The position numbers were made by a program, and so were the translations under genes. A DNA stretch of 10,748 nucleotides from Nitrospina sp. (GTDB taxonomy: Bacteria > Nitrospinota > Nitrospinia > Nitrospinales > VA-1), in the NCBI GenBank assembly GCA_018665625.1, contig JABJCF010000097.1:1-10748 (forward strand). The letters are read 5' to 3'. The notes under the pieces are model-generated. The model did no database searches, was not told the DNA's origin, and saw nothing but the letters and a program-made list of their open reading frames with translations. This document shows positions 1 through 5,963 of this stretch, piece by piece. How positions within the stretch are numbered: position 1 is the first letter of the stretch; every line of letters starts with the position of its first letter.

Positions 1-111
1 ATACATCCTTTCGCCTCCCTCCTGAATATGGATTACATACAGGATAGAAAGCTTAACGTGAGTGGTACACTTTTACTCCGCCACACTGGTACGAATTTAC
101 TCTGCCCTTGA
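1..111 (+). pseudogene. Out-of-frame upstream fragment of the flavoprotein gene that follows
   Basis: Frame 1 is open from the left edge to the TGA at 109-111. Its translation contains a stretch reading NVSGTLLLRHTGTN just before the stop. In flavin-dependent halogenase/LodB-type monooxygenases a 'DASGR...LARxxG' segment comes immediately before the region that begins here in frame 2 (residues LDMVGFF). The order and spacing therefore fit one gene read in frame 1 up to about base 95-110 and in frame 2 afterwards, with one extra base or two missing bases. The similarity is short and judged by eye. It could be a real frameshift, a sequencing error, or chance. Confidence 0.4.
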
Positions 112-718
112 CATGGTTGGATTTTTTTCCAAAGTGTTCTCCCCTGCGTCCGCTGATGGAGATGTTGACCTCCGCCTCCTTATCGAACCTCTTGAGGACG
201 GGTGGTGGTACTCGTTGCAACTTAAGAACCAGCGAGGGATAATGGTTTTCCTTACAGATTCAGACCTGCAACCTTCAGGTGCCCTAAACGCAAAGGAAGT
301 TTGGAAGCAAAAGTTAAATTCCAGCAATAAAACTAAAGCCCGTTACAAATTAAGTACAGAATCACAATCCACTAAAATCGTTCCCGCCTACAGCCAATTT
401 CTTTCAAATGTTGGCGGAGAAGGCTGGCTCGCAGTTGGCGATGCTTGCATGGCATTTGACCCACTTGCTGCCAGTGGAATTAAAAAAGCCCTGGAAGACG
501 GCCTTGAAGCTGCGGAGGTCATAGCAGAATTTTTAGATGGTTCTCAAACCTTATTTAAAAACTATATTTCTTCCAGGAAAAAACAATTCAATAATTACCT
601 TCAAAACAGACACTACTACTATTTACAAGAAGACCGTTGGCCGAAAAGCAAATTTTGGCAACGCAGACAAGTTATTGAGCCACAAAGTATTGGTTCCTAT
701 GGGAAACAACAATTCTAA
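62..718 (+). CDS. FAD-dependent monooxygenase/halogenase-like oxidoreductase, C-terminal part
   Basis: This frame encodes 218 residues that look like the C-terminal half of the flavin-dependent tryptophan-halogenase/LodB-QhpG group of NAD(P)/FAD oxidoreductases. These enzymes oxidise aromatic side chains or mature quinone-cofactor enzymes. Supporting motifs are the paired tryptophans in DGWWYSLQL (46-54), FLTDSDL (63-69), the FAD-binding GDACMAFDPLAASGIKKAL (126-144), and the tail with Arg/Tyr-rich NRHYYYLQEDRWPKSKFWQRR (182-202), typical of the family. Whole proteins are usually about 350-450 residues; the N-terminal GxGxxG dinucleotide fold is absent here. The GTG at 62 follows an in-frame stop (59-61) and has no Shine-Dalgarno sequence, so it is not a convincing true start. 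More likely the gene begins left of the window and is frameshifted near base 100. The exact substrate cannot be told. Confidence 0.7.
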   Translation: MVHFYSATLVRIYSALDMVGFFSKVFSPASADGDVDLRLLIEPLEDGWWYSLQLKNQRGIMVFLTDSDLQPSGALNAKEVWKQKLNSSNKTKARYKLSTESQSTKIVPAYSQFLSNVGGEGWLAVGDACMAFDPLAASGIKKALEDGLEAAEVIAEFLDGSQTLFKNYISSRKKQFNNYLQNRHYYYLQEDRWPKSKFWQRRQVIEPQSIGSYGKQQF

Positions 719-751
719 AAGGCTTATGGCTTCGGCTGTAAGTCCTTTTTT
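717..751. terminator. Rho-independent terminator with UUCG loop, probably bidirectional
   Basis: AAAAGG-CTTA-TGGC (717-730) pairs with GCTG-TAAG-(T)-CCTTTT (735-749) around a TTCG tetraloop at 731-734, with one bulged T and G-T pairs. A run of six T follows at 746-751. The A-run at the start of the stem gives a T-run on the other strand as well. It overlaps the end of the flavoprotein gene and lies between convergent genes. Confidence 0.75.
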
Positions 752-769
752 ATTTTGGAAAGAAAATTT

Positions 770-1141
770 TTAGATTTTCAGGAGAGATTTAACCTTGGCC
801 TCGAAACTCCTACTGGACAAGGGTTTGACGATGTAGTCGCGTATTCCCAACTTCAAGGCTTCAACCACCTTTTCTTTTGAGTCTTCAACTGTCACCATAA
901 GGAAAGGTGTGTTTTGGAGTGATTCTTCTTTTTTAACCGCCTTGTAAAACTCCAACCCATCCATAATTGGCATATGCCAGTCGGAAATAATCAGATCGGC
1001 TTTTTGTAACTTCAGCTTTTGCAAAGCAGTTTCGCCATTTGTTGACGCAACTATTTTATTGATTCCCATTTTTTTTAACAACTCAATGGTCATCGTTCTG
1101 GAAACTTTTTCATCTTCCACAACACAAACGGTATAATCCAT
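770..1141 (-). CDS. Stand-alone CheY-like response regulator receiver
   Basis: This is a single receiver domain of 123 residues with no output domain. It is expected to be phosphorylated by a histidine kinase and to act through protein-protein contact, as CheY does. All key positions are present: acidic pocket E9-D10, phospho-acceptor D54 within SDWHMPIMDGLEF (very CheY-like), conserved T84, and K106 in the YIVKP motif. The ATG at 1141 is chosen because GGGGAG lies six bases upstream. A TTG six codons further up would place that Shine-Dalgarno inside the gene. No kinase or chemotaxis gene is in the window, so the partner is unknown. It is transcribed divergently from hsp20 and ends against a shared terminator. 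The family call is firm, but the pathway (motility or another two-component circuit) is open. Confidence 0.9.
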   Translation of the reverse strand: MDYTVCVVEDEKVSRTMTIELLKKMGINKIVASTNGETALQKLKLQKADLIISDWHMPIMDGLEFYKAVKKEESLQNTPFLMVTVEDSKEKVVEALKLGIRDYIVKPLSSRSFEAKVKSLLKI

Positions 1142-1208
1142 TTTGCTCTCCCCGAACAATAAAAGATCTATTAAAGCAACGGCCTGTTTTATATCAGCCT
1201 CATCTTAA

Positions 1209-1217
1209 ATTATAGCA
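1209..1217 (-). promoter_or_regulatory. Extended -10 promoter for the receiver gene
   Basis: On the minus strand TGC is followed by a perfect TATAAT (plus-strand 1209-1214). This is an extended -10 element that would start transcription near 1202, giving a leader of about 60 bases. No good -35 hexamer is visible 17 bases upstream, as is common for extended -10 promoters. Confidence 0.55.
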
Positions 1218-1243
1218 TTTTTAACAGAATTTTTTGAGGCACC

Positions 1244-1272
1244 TTGACATCTATCGACACAAATTTTATCTA
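1244..1272 (+). promoter_or_regulatory. Sigma70-type promoter of hsp20
   Basis: A perfect -35 TTGACA (1244-1249) is separated by exactly 17 bases from TATCTA (1267-1272, four of six matches to the -10 consensus). Transcription would start near 1279, leaving a leader of about 75 bases. No CIRCE repeat (TTAGCACTC-N9-GAGTGCTAA) and no sigma32 CCCCAT box is visible, so heat control, if any, would have to act otherwise. Confidence 0.6.
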
Positions 1273-1294
1273 TTAATCAGAGTAAGAAATATTC

Positions 1295-1306
1295 TCTCGG
1301 CCGAGA
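1295..1306. repeat. Perfect 12-bp palindrome in the hsp20 leader
   Basis: TCTCGGCCGAGA is a perfect, gapless palindrome located about 16-28 bases after the predicted hsp20 transcription start and well before the Shine-Dalgarno at 1341. The position would suit a repressor operator. A gapless palindrome is less natural as an RNA hairpin. No regulator in the window is tied to it. Confidence 0.4.
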
Positions 1307-1354
1307 ACCATGACTAACTAAATTTAACTTGTTTATCTATAGGAGGGCTACATC

Positions 1355-1789
1355 ATGAGTCTCGTAACTTGGCACCCAGAAGAAGCTTTAGACACAATTT
1401 TTAATACGGATCGGTTTTTCAATGTAAAACCCAACCGGTGGCGAGCAGAAGCAGATACTATTTTGCCTAAAGTCAACGTCACTGAAAATGAAGATTCCTT
1501 TCAACTTGAAGCTGAAACACCAGGTATGAAAGATAAAGACATAAGTGTGGAAGTCCATAATGGCGTTTTAACCATTAAAGGACATAAAGAGGAAGAATCC
1601 GACACGAAAAAAGATAGTTACCACATTCGTGAATTCAGCAACCAAAGCTTCGAAAGGAGTTTCAGACTGAGTGATCGGGTCGACACCGGGAAGGTCTCGG
1701 CAAAAATCGATAATGGGGTTTTAAGAGTTCAATTGCCTAAACATGAACTGGTAAAACCGCAAAAGATTGAAGTTCAAGGCATTTCCTAA
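1355..1789 (+). CDS. Small heat-shock protein, Hsp20/alpha-crystallin family
   Basis: The 144-residue protein is an ATP-independent holdase that binds unfolding proteins in the cytoplasm as a large oligomer. A short N-terminal arm with aromatic residues (WHPEEALDTIF...) precedes the alpha-crystallin domain at about 38-130. The domain shows the family hallmarks VNVTENEDSFQLEAETPGM, the GVLTIKGHKEEE strand (70-81), and the closing GVLRVQLPK motif (121-129). The short tail contains an I-x-V motif (IEV, 138-140) of the kind that docks between dimers. Length is normal for bacterial class A members. AGGAGGG ends seven bases before the ATG, a strong ribosome-binding site. It is a single-gene unit with its own promoter and terminator. 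Confidence 0.95.
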   Translation: MSLVTWHPEEALDTIFNTDRFFNVKPNRWRAEADTILPKVNVTENEDSFQLEAETPGMKDKDISVEVHNGVLTIKGHKEEESDTKKDSYHIREFSNQSFERSFRLSDRVDTGKVSAKIDNGVLRVQLPKHELVKPQKIEVQGIS

Positions 1790-1800
1790 TCACACATAAA

Positions 1801-1856
1801 AATAGGGTTGCCGGCTCGGGCCAAAGTCAAGTGCACCGAGCCGGTCTATTTTTTTC
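1801..1856 (+). terminator. Rho-independent terminator of hsp20
   Basis: CCGGCTCGG (1811-1819) and CCGAGCCGG (1836-1844) form a perfect nine-pair GC-rich stem, and outer AATAG (1801-1805) can pair with CTATT (1846-1850). Seven T follow at 1849-1855. The structure starts a few bases after the hsp20 stop. Confidence 0.85.
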
Positions 1857-1862
1857 ATAAAA

Positions 1863-1899
1863 TGGGGCCAAAATATTTATTCCTCTGGCCTCAATTTTT
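1863..1899 (+). terminator. Possible second terminator hairpin
   Basis: TGGGGCCA (1863-1870) can pair with TGGCCTCA (1886-1893), eight pairs including one G-T, around a 15-base loop. A five-T run follows at 1895-1899. It sits just behind the stronger hsp20 terminator and may act as a backup. The long loop and short T-run make it weak. Confidence 0.3.
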
Positions 1900-1942
1900 C
1901 ATACGGTGAAAGCAAAGTTTGTGGTAAAACATCAAGGATTCA

Positions 1943-1970
1943 GTGCTGGAAATTCCAGCGCACTTATAAC
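1943..1970 (+). promoter_or_regulatory. Palindrome next to a possible -10 box, upstream of the duplicated acidic protein
   Basis: GCTGGAA (1945-1951) and TTCCAGC (1953-1959) form a perfect seven-base inverted repeat around one A. Outer GTG/CAC (1943, 1961-1963) extends it with one extra base. TATAAC at 1965-1970 resembles a -10 hexamer, but the matching -35 position (AGTGCT) is poor and lies within the repeat. This would suit an activator or repressor site controlling the gene at 1992. Confidence 0.35.
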
Positions 1971-1991
1971 AACTTGATATCCGCAGGAAAC

Positions 1992-2342
1992 ATGAAATCT
2001 CTCGCATCAATAACAGACAACGATATAGAAACAATAAAAATGGCTCTTAATGATTCCATTTCAGACATGACAAGCGAACTCAAGAAGGAGTTGAGCCCAG
2101 AACAAAAAAATTCTTTAACAAATTATAAAGACAAGTATTCGCGAGTATTTGAAAAACTCAAAACGAATGGGTCAATGTACGCTCTGACAGAAACCGATCT
2201 AGATATTGTAGCCGGTGGATTGAACGATGCCATCGAGCTAATTGAAGACAATCTGACAGACGATTTGAGCGACGAAGAAAGTGAAGAAATTCTGGGATAT
2301 AAAAACGATTGCCAGCGGTTGGTAGATTTACTGGCAAGTTAA
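1992..2342 (+). CDS. Unrecognised acidic helical protein made of two tandem repeats
   Basis: The 116-residue soluble protein is rich in Asp/Glu, Leu and Asn and has no signal peptide or membrane segment. I do not recognise the family. Residues 5-56 and 63-114 align without a gap at an offset of 58, with about 14 identities in 52. Shared positions include T8/T66, D11/D69, the LND triplet (19-21/77-79), I23/I81, LxxxLS around 30-35/88-93, YK (45-46/103-104), R51/R109 and L56/L114. Each half looks like a pair or trio of helices. The ATG at 1992 is preferred because AGGA ends three bases before it; a TTG at 1974 lacks such a site. It stands alone between hsp20 and a convergent membrane-protein pair, and its stop is only six bases from the opposing stop. 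Function is unknown. Confidence 0.7.
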   Translation: MKSLASITDNDIETIKMALNDSISDMTSELKKELSPEQKNSLTNYKDKYSRVFEKLKTNGSMYALTETDLDIVAGGLNDAIELIEDNLTDDLSDEESEEILGYKNDCQRLVDLLAS

Positions 2343-2348
2343 AATTTA

Positions 2349-2579
2349 TTAGCGTAGAAAGTTAACGTAGTAGCCATAGTAAAACATCCAACCTGTGATG
2401 CCGGTTCCGGCTGTCATACAAAGTATCCAAGCCAATCTACTGTCCTTTTTTACACTGCCCTTGTCCTCGTGCATCCATGCAGAGTGAACCAACATCCCCA
2501 TAAAATAGGAAATCACAAAAAAAGACAGGACCAATACAAGGATCATGTATCCCGAAAAATCGGATGGCTGTGCGCTCAT
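2349..2579 (-). CDS. Small two-TM membrane protein, second of an overlapping pair
   Basis: The 76-residue protein has hydrophobic segments at about 10-33 and 48-70, separated by a charged loop (HEDKGSVKKDSR). The positive loop suggests a hairpin with both ends outside, by the positive-inside rule. The second segment ends in aromatic residues (WMFYYGYYV). There is no recognised family and no catalytic motif. Its ATG overlaps the stop of the preceding gene as ATGA (2579-2576), the usual arrangement for translational coupling, so the two products probably act together. It is the last gene of the minus-strand run and converges with the gene ending at 2342. Confidence 0.65.
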   Translation of the reverse strand: MSAQPSDFSGYMILVLVLSFFVISYFMGMLVHSAWMHEDKGSVKKDSRLAWILCMTAGTGITGWMFYYGYYVNFLR

Positions 2580-2785
2580 AGGAAAAATCCAGACTGAGCG
2601 ATCCCCAGATAGGCAAGAAGCCAGGCAATGGCAAAAACTCCACCAACTATCACCGCAGTAGCGGAGACAACCTTAAGAAAAACCGCAAAGATTTCTTTTC
2701 CTGTCTGCTTTTTTTGCCAGAAACTGATAGCAAAGGTCAGGACTCCTATTAAAATTGTGGTGCCAATATAATATCTTGGAGACAT
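2576..2785 (-). CDS. Small two-TM membrane protein, first of an overlapping pair
   Basis: The 69-residue protein has hydrophobic segments at about 5-22 and 37-62, joined by a basic loop (QKKQTGKE) that should face the cytoplasm. The family is not recognised. The Shine-Dalgarno is weak. It follows the pyruvate kinase stop after 63 bases and shares ATGA with the next gene. Either it is the third gene of the desaturase-pyruvate kinase unit or it starts from its own weak promoter near 2807. Confidence 0.6.
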   Translation of the reverse strand: MSPRYYIGTTILIGVLTFAISFWQKKQTGKEIFAVFLKVVSATAVIVGGVFAIAWLLAYLGIAQSGFFL

Positions 2786-2806
2786 TTTCAGAAACCAGCA
2801 GGGTTA

Positions 2807-2812
2807 ATTATA
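2807..2812 (-). promoter_or_regulatory. Candidate -10 box before the small membrane-protein pair
   Basis: A perfect TATAAT lies on the minus strand about 22 bases ahead of the ATG at 2785. The 17-base-spaced -35 position (TGGTCT) matches only three of six consensus bases. The local sequence is AT-rich, so a chance match is quite possible. Confidence 0.3.
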
Positions 2813-2848
2813 AAATAATGTTTCTTTCCAGACCATCTGAGTTAGGTA

Positions 2849-4279
2849 TTAGGGAACTACCTCCACCCGAATGATATTGGTCCAGTTTGGAATGCCTACC
2901 GGGATCCCAGTAGTAATCACAACTCGGTCGCCTTTTTTCAGTAGTCGTCTTTTTTTCAGCATAATGATCAGCTGCTCCATATGGAGCAACAAATGCTTGT
3001 CTTCTTCCACAACGAAAGGTACGGTTCCTCGAATTAAATTGAGCAGGCGCGCCCGGTGTAAACTGGGGGTGAAAGCGAACACTGGAACCATAGGTTTATG
3101 GCTGGCCACCATTTTAGCCGTGCCACCACTATGAGTAAAAACAACCATTGCTCTGGCTTTGAGTAATTCAACCATTCTATTTGCGGAGTAAGTTATCCCG
3201 GCATTTATATCAGGCTCATCTTTGAAAAACAGATTCATAGGGTCAATGGTTCTTGTTTCAGCTAAATAAGCTTCTATTTTCAATGCCGTTTCCACCATCA
3301 CGCCCACAGCGGCTACTGCGTGTTTTCCCACTGCTGTTTCTCCTGAAAGCATGATGGCATCGGCGCAGTCCTTCACGGCGTTGGCAACATCAGAAACCTC
3401 AGCGCGGGTGGGCCTCGCGTGTTCTATCATTGACTCCAGCATCTGCGTGGCCACAATCACGGGTTTAGAATGCTTGGCCCCTTCTCTAAGAATTCGCTGC
3501 TGCACTATGGGAACTTCCGTAAGGGAAATTTCAATCCCCAAGTCACCTCGAGCCACCATTACCCCATCTGCTTCCTCAACAATTTCCTCTAGATTATCGA
3601 CGGCCTGTTTGCGCTCAATTTTGGCGATCACTTCAATCTCTGGGCTGCCATACTTTTTAATCAGGCTTTTCAGTCGTCTCACATCCTTCGCACAACCGGT
3701 GAAGGACAACGCTACCATGTCGACACCTTCTTGAACTCCAAATTTAAGATCTGCTTTATCTTTTGAAGTTATGGGATCTGCAGTAATTTTCGAGTCCGGC
3801 AGATTAATTCCTTTATGATCGGACAAAATTCCACCCGTTAGAATTTCCACCTCTGCTCTTTGGCCTGACACCTGCCTCACAACCCCGCTAAGCTTGCCAT
3901 CATCGAGAAAAATTTTGCCACCTTTCGTTACCTCTTCATGAAAACGTGGGTATTGAACTGGCACAAGAGTTTCATCGCCTATTTTTTTCTCTGTAGTAAA
4001 AGTCAGTCTCTGGCCCCTTTTGACATGTATAGAACCTTCCTTAAACTTCCCTACCCTGATTTTTGGACCTTGCAAGTCCAGCAAAATACCAACGAAAGAA
4101 TGGTGCTCCTCTTCCACTTCGCGAATCCAGTGAATCCACTTGCGAACAATCTCATGCGTTCCATGTGAAAGATTGAGTCTGAAAACATTTACACCTTTCG
4201 CTACCAGACTTTTTATTGCCGCTTTGCTTCCGCTGGCAGGACCCAGGGTTGCAACAATTTTAGTTAATGGAATAGCCAT
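2849..4279 (-). CDS. pyk: Pyruvate kinase, predicted potassium-independent type
   Basis: It converts phosphoenolpyruvate and ADP to pyruvate and ATP in the last step of glycolysis, in the cytoplasm. At 476 residues it is a normal-length bacterial enzyme. Substrate residues R34, N36 and S38 lie in NVFRLNLSHG, and catalytic K220 and metal ligand E222 in AKIERK. Metal ligand D246 lies in MVARGDLGIE, and T278 in PVIVATQM. The small B domain spans about 77-170 and the C-terminal allosteric domain about 350-476. The segment D68-LQGPKIRV (68-76) carries Leu, Gln, Lys and Val where potassium-dependent enzymes have Thr, Lys, Glu and Thr, so the enzyme should not need a monovalent cation. AAGAGG five bases before the ATG overlaps the stop of the desaturase-like gene. 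Only nine bases separate the two, indicating cotranscription. Confidence 0.97.
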   Translation of the reverse strand: MAIPLTKIVATLGPASGSKAAIKSLVAKGVNVFRLNLSHGTHEIVRKWIHWIREVEEEHHSFVGILLDLQGPKIRVGKFKEGSIHVKRGQRLTFTTEKKIGDETLVPVQYPRFHEEVTKGGKIFLDDGKLSGVVRQVSGQRAEVEILTGGILSDHKGINLPDSKITADPITSKDKADLKFGVQEGVDMVALSFTGCAKDVRRLKSLIKKYGSPEIEVIAKIERKQAVDNLEEIVEEADGVMVARGDLGIEISLTEVPIVQQRILREGAKHSKPVIVATQMLESMIEHARPTRAEVSDVANAVKDCADAIMLSGETAVGKHAVAAVGVMVETALKIEAYLAETRTIDPMNLFFKDEPDINAGITYSANRMVELLKARAMVVFTHSGGTAKMVASHKPMVPVFAFTPSLHRARLLNLIRGTVPFVVEEDKHLLLHMEQLIIMLKKRRLLKKGDRVVITTGIPVGIPNWTNIIRVEVVP

Positions 4280-4288
4280 AGGGACCTC

Positions 4289-5107
4289 TTAATCCTTTTC
4301 CGGGAAAAGGGAATAGTTTTTGGGGACTGCCTTGAAAGGCATTAACAATAAATTTTTCAGTGACACTTCTTCACTGGTTCTGAATTGATCAACACCAATA
4401 ATAATTTTTGGTTGTTCTTTTTTTGCATCATGAATATAGGTACCCAAAAATCGGTCCCATATAGAAAGATTAAAACCAAAGTTGGAATTCGTCTCATTTT
4501 TTTCAATCGAATGATGAATACGATGCATATCGGGTGTGACAATAATATAACGTAATACACGATCGAGTTTTTCAGGCAGGGTAATATTCGAATGGGAAAA
4601 TTGTGCCATTCCATTTAACACGGCCTCAAAAATGACCACAGCTATAGGTGAAGGACCTAAAGCAAAAACCAAACCGATTTTAAATAACATCGATCCCAAA
4701 ATTTCAATAGGATGAAATCGCAAACCGGACGAAACATCTAAATCGAGATCTGAGTGGTGCACAACATGAAACTGCCAGAAAAAAGGGATCATATGAAGCA
4801 CAACATGCTGGATGTAAATCATCAAATCCAGAATTATTATGACCGCGACAATTTCAAGTCCGCTCCACCAATCCAGATAATTGAAAAGCCCCCATCCCTT
4901 TTCTTCGGCAAACTGGGCTGCTCCCACAGCAGCAGCACCGAAAACCAGACGCGCTACTAAAATGTCGATTCCTGTCAGCGCCAGGTTTATTTTTAATCGG
5001 TTTATTTTTGAATCCACCGTAGGATGCCTTTGGATAACGGACTCCAAGGCCAGCATCAGCAAAAACACCCCCAAAAATACGGTAAATCGAATTTGTTGGA
5101 TATCCAT
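4289..5107 (-). CDS. Sterol desaturase/fatty acid hydroxylase family di-iron membrane enzyme
   Basis: The 272-residue integral membrane protein belongs to the fatty acid hydroxylase superfamily, whose members use a histidine-bound di-iron centre and O2 to hydroxylate or desaturate lipids. The His clusters are in order: HVVLH (101-105), HVVHH (114-118), H132 in LRFHP, H172 in SHSN, and MHRIHH (194-199). Hydrophobic segments lie near 8-24, 43-65, 84-100 and 137-165. The C-terminal part holds the NFGFNLSIWDRFLGTY motif common in the family. The first in-frame ATG is used because a TAA sits four codons upstream; the Shine-Dalgarno is poor (GGAG 13 bases away). It leads a tight unit with pyruvate kinase. 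The lipid substrate (sterol, hopanoid, fatty acid or carotenoid) cannot be deduced. Confidence 0.88.
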   Translation of the reverse strand: MDIQQIRFTVFLGVFLLMLALESVIQRHPTVDSKINRLKINLALTGIDILVARLVFGAAAVGAAQFAEEKGWGLFNYLDWWSGLEIVAVIIILDLMIYIQHVVLHMIPFFWQFHVVHHSDLDLDVSSGLRFHPIEILGSMLFKIGLVFALGPSPIAVVIFEAVLNGMAQFSHSNITLPEKLDRVLRYIIVTPDMHRIHHSIEKNETNSNFGFNLSIWDRFLGTYIHDAKKEQPKIIIGVDQFRTSEEVSLKNLLLMPFKAVPKNYSLFPEKD

Positions 5108-5319
5108 TCCTGTATTTTACTCCAACCGGCGGCAGTTTGCATGAGGTGATTTTCTGCCCCCTCTTCATCATAAGAATTTCAAGCTGCTGCCCAAATTTCA
5201 TTCTTTTTTGAAGTCAGTTGGGCGGAAGAACTACTGCCTTTTTCCTAGAATATTAAGATAGGTTATTAGAAAGTATAAAGACTAAAAGAACCGGGTAAGA
5301 AAAAAAACGCAGTTGGAAT
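5108..5319 (-). other. Intergenic gap ahead of the desaturase-like gene
   Basis: This 212-base gap between two minus-strand genes holds no supported gene. On the minus strand TATACT (plus 5272-5277) matches five of six -10 bases without a good -35, so it is a weak candidate promoter with a leader of about 165 bases. An eight-base T-run on the minus strand (plus 5300-5307) lies behind a five-pair GGAAT/ATTCC hairpin that covers the upstream stop codon; this might end the upstream transcript, but it is weak. Confidence 0.3.
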
Positions 5320-5826
5320 TTACGATTCCTTTTCTCGCTCGGCCTGTTCCTTTTCCAATTTATATTTTTTGATTCTGGCTTCTGAGTTTCGCCGCATAAG
5401 AATGATACAAGCTTCGGCCATCAAGCCGACAAACCAGAAAGTGGTGAAAAAAATGACCCATGCGAAAAACAGATTGAACCAATATTGATTGGGGGTGTAG
5501 TCGGTTGATATATGAATTAAAGCCTTTAACCTGCTTTTTTCATCCTCGGAGGCTTTTACATATTTTAAGTAGAAAGGATGCTTTTTTTTGTAGGCAAAAG
5601 CAATCATCTCATTGCGGGGCAGATCAATAAACGTCATAACATCGCGGTTATTTTCTTTAAAAAAAACTCGCATTTTTACCACTGCGGGAGAGTCGGGTGG
5701 ATTATCGTTGTAATACCAAACCACAACTATAGTCGTCAAAATTATAGACACCCATAAAGAAATCCGGCTGATCCATTTTTCTTTTCCATCTTCAATTTCT
5801 TCGGTTATTGGCTCGATTTCTTCCAT
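5320..5826 (-). CDS. Two-TM membrane protein of unknown function
   Basis: The 168-residue protein is not recognised. An acidic N-terminus (EEIEPITEEIEDGKE) precedes TM1 at about 20-39. About 75 mostly polar residues follow, then TM2 at about 117-144, then a highly charged helical tail (RRNSEARIKKYKLEKEQAEREKES) that could be a short coiled coil. The basic tail should be cytoplasmic, so the middle section would be outside the membrane. The ATG at 5826 is preferred over a TTG two codons earlier; neither has a strong Shine-Dalgarno. It is separated from the next minus-strand gene by 212 bases and is divergent from the MFS gene, so it may be a single-gene unit. Confidence 0.7.
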   Translation of the reverse strand: MEEIEPITEEIEDGKEKWISRISLWVSIILTTIVVVWYYNDNPPDSPAVVKMRVFFKENNRDVMTFIDLPRNEMIAFAYKKKHPFYLKYVKASEDEKSRLKALIHISTDYTPNQYWFNLFFAWVIFFTTFWFVGLMAEACIILMRRNSEARIKKYKLEKEQAEREKES

Positions 5827-5884
5827 TTTCAACCCAGTTTAAATTTATCAACTAAACATACCAGACCGAAGAAATGAATTCCAG

Positions 5885-5913
5885 TTGCAGATTCAAGCCC
5901 CTCTGATTAGTAT
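5885..5913 (+). promoter_or_regulatory. Possible promoter of the MFS gene
   Basis: TTGCAG (5885-5890) and TAGTAT (5908-5913) are 17 bases apart. They match the sigma70 consensus at three and four of six positions. Transcription would begin near 5920, about 44 bases before the ATG. Confidence 0.35.
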
Positions 5914-5963
5914 GGTGGAGGTCATTCTTTATCCCTCTTTAAAATGCTTTTTGAAAAGGTTTA

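Noticed and set aside
1142..1159. TTG start for the receiver protein, six codons upstream
   Set aside because: It would place the clear GGGGAG ribosome-binding site inside the gene; the ATG at 1141 gives the usual receiver N-terminus.
1160..1354. CIRCE element or sigma32 promoter ahead of hsp20
   Set aside because: I looked for TTAGCACTC/GAGTGCTAA and for CTTGAA with CCCCAT; neither is present. Only a sigma70-like promoter and an unrelated palindrome are visible.
2871..4168. Three plus-strand frames inside the pyruvate kinase gene
   Set aside because: They are antisense to a fully conserved enzyme, rich in Ser/Thr/Ile as shadow frames usually are, and lack ribosome-binding sites.
4854..5201. 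115-residue minus-strand frame overlapping the start of the desaturase-like gene
   Set aside because: It runs in another frame through conserved desaturase coding sequence, and its translation has no recognisable pattern. Read as a shadow frame.
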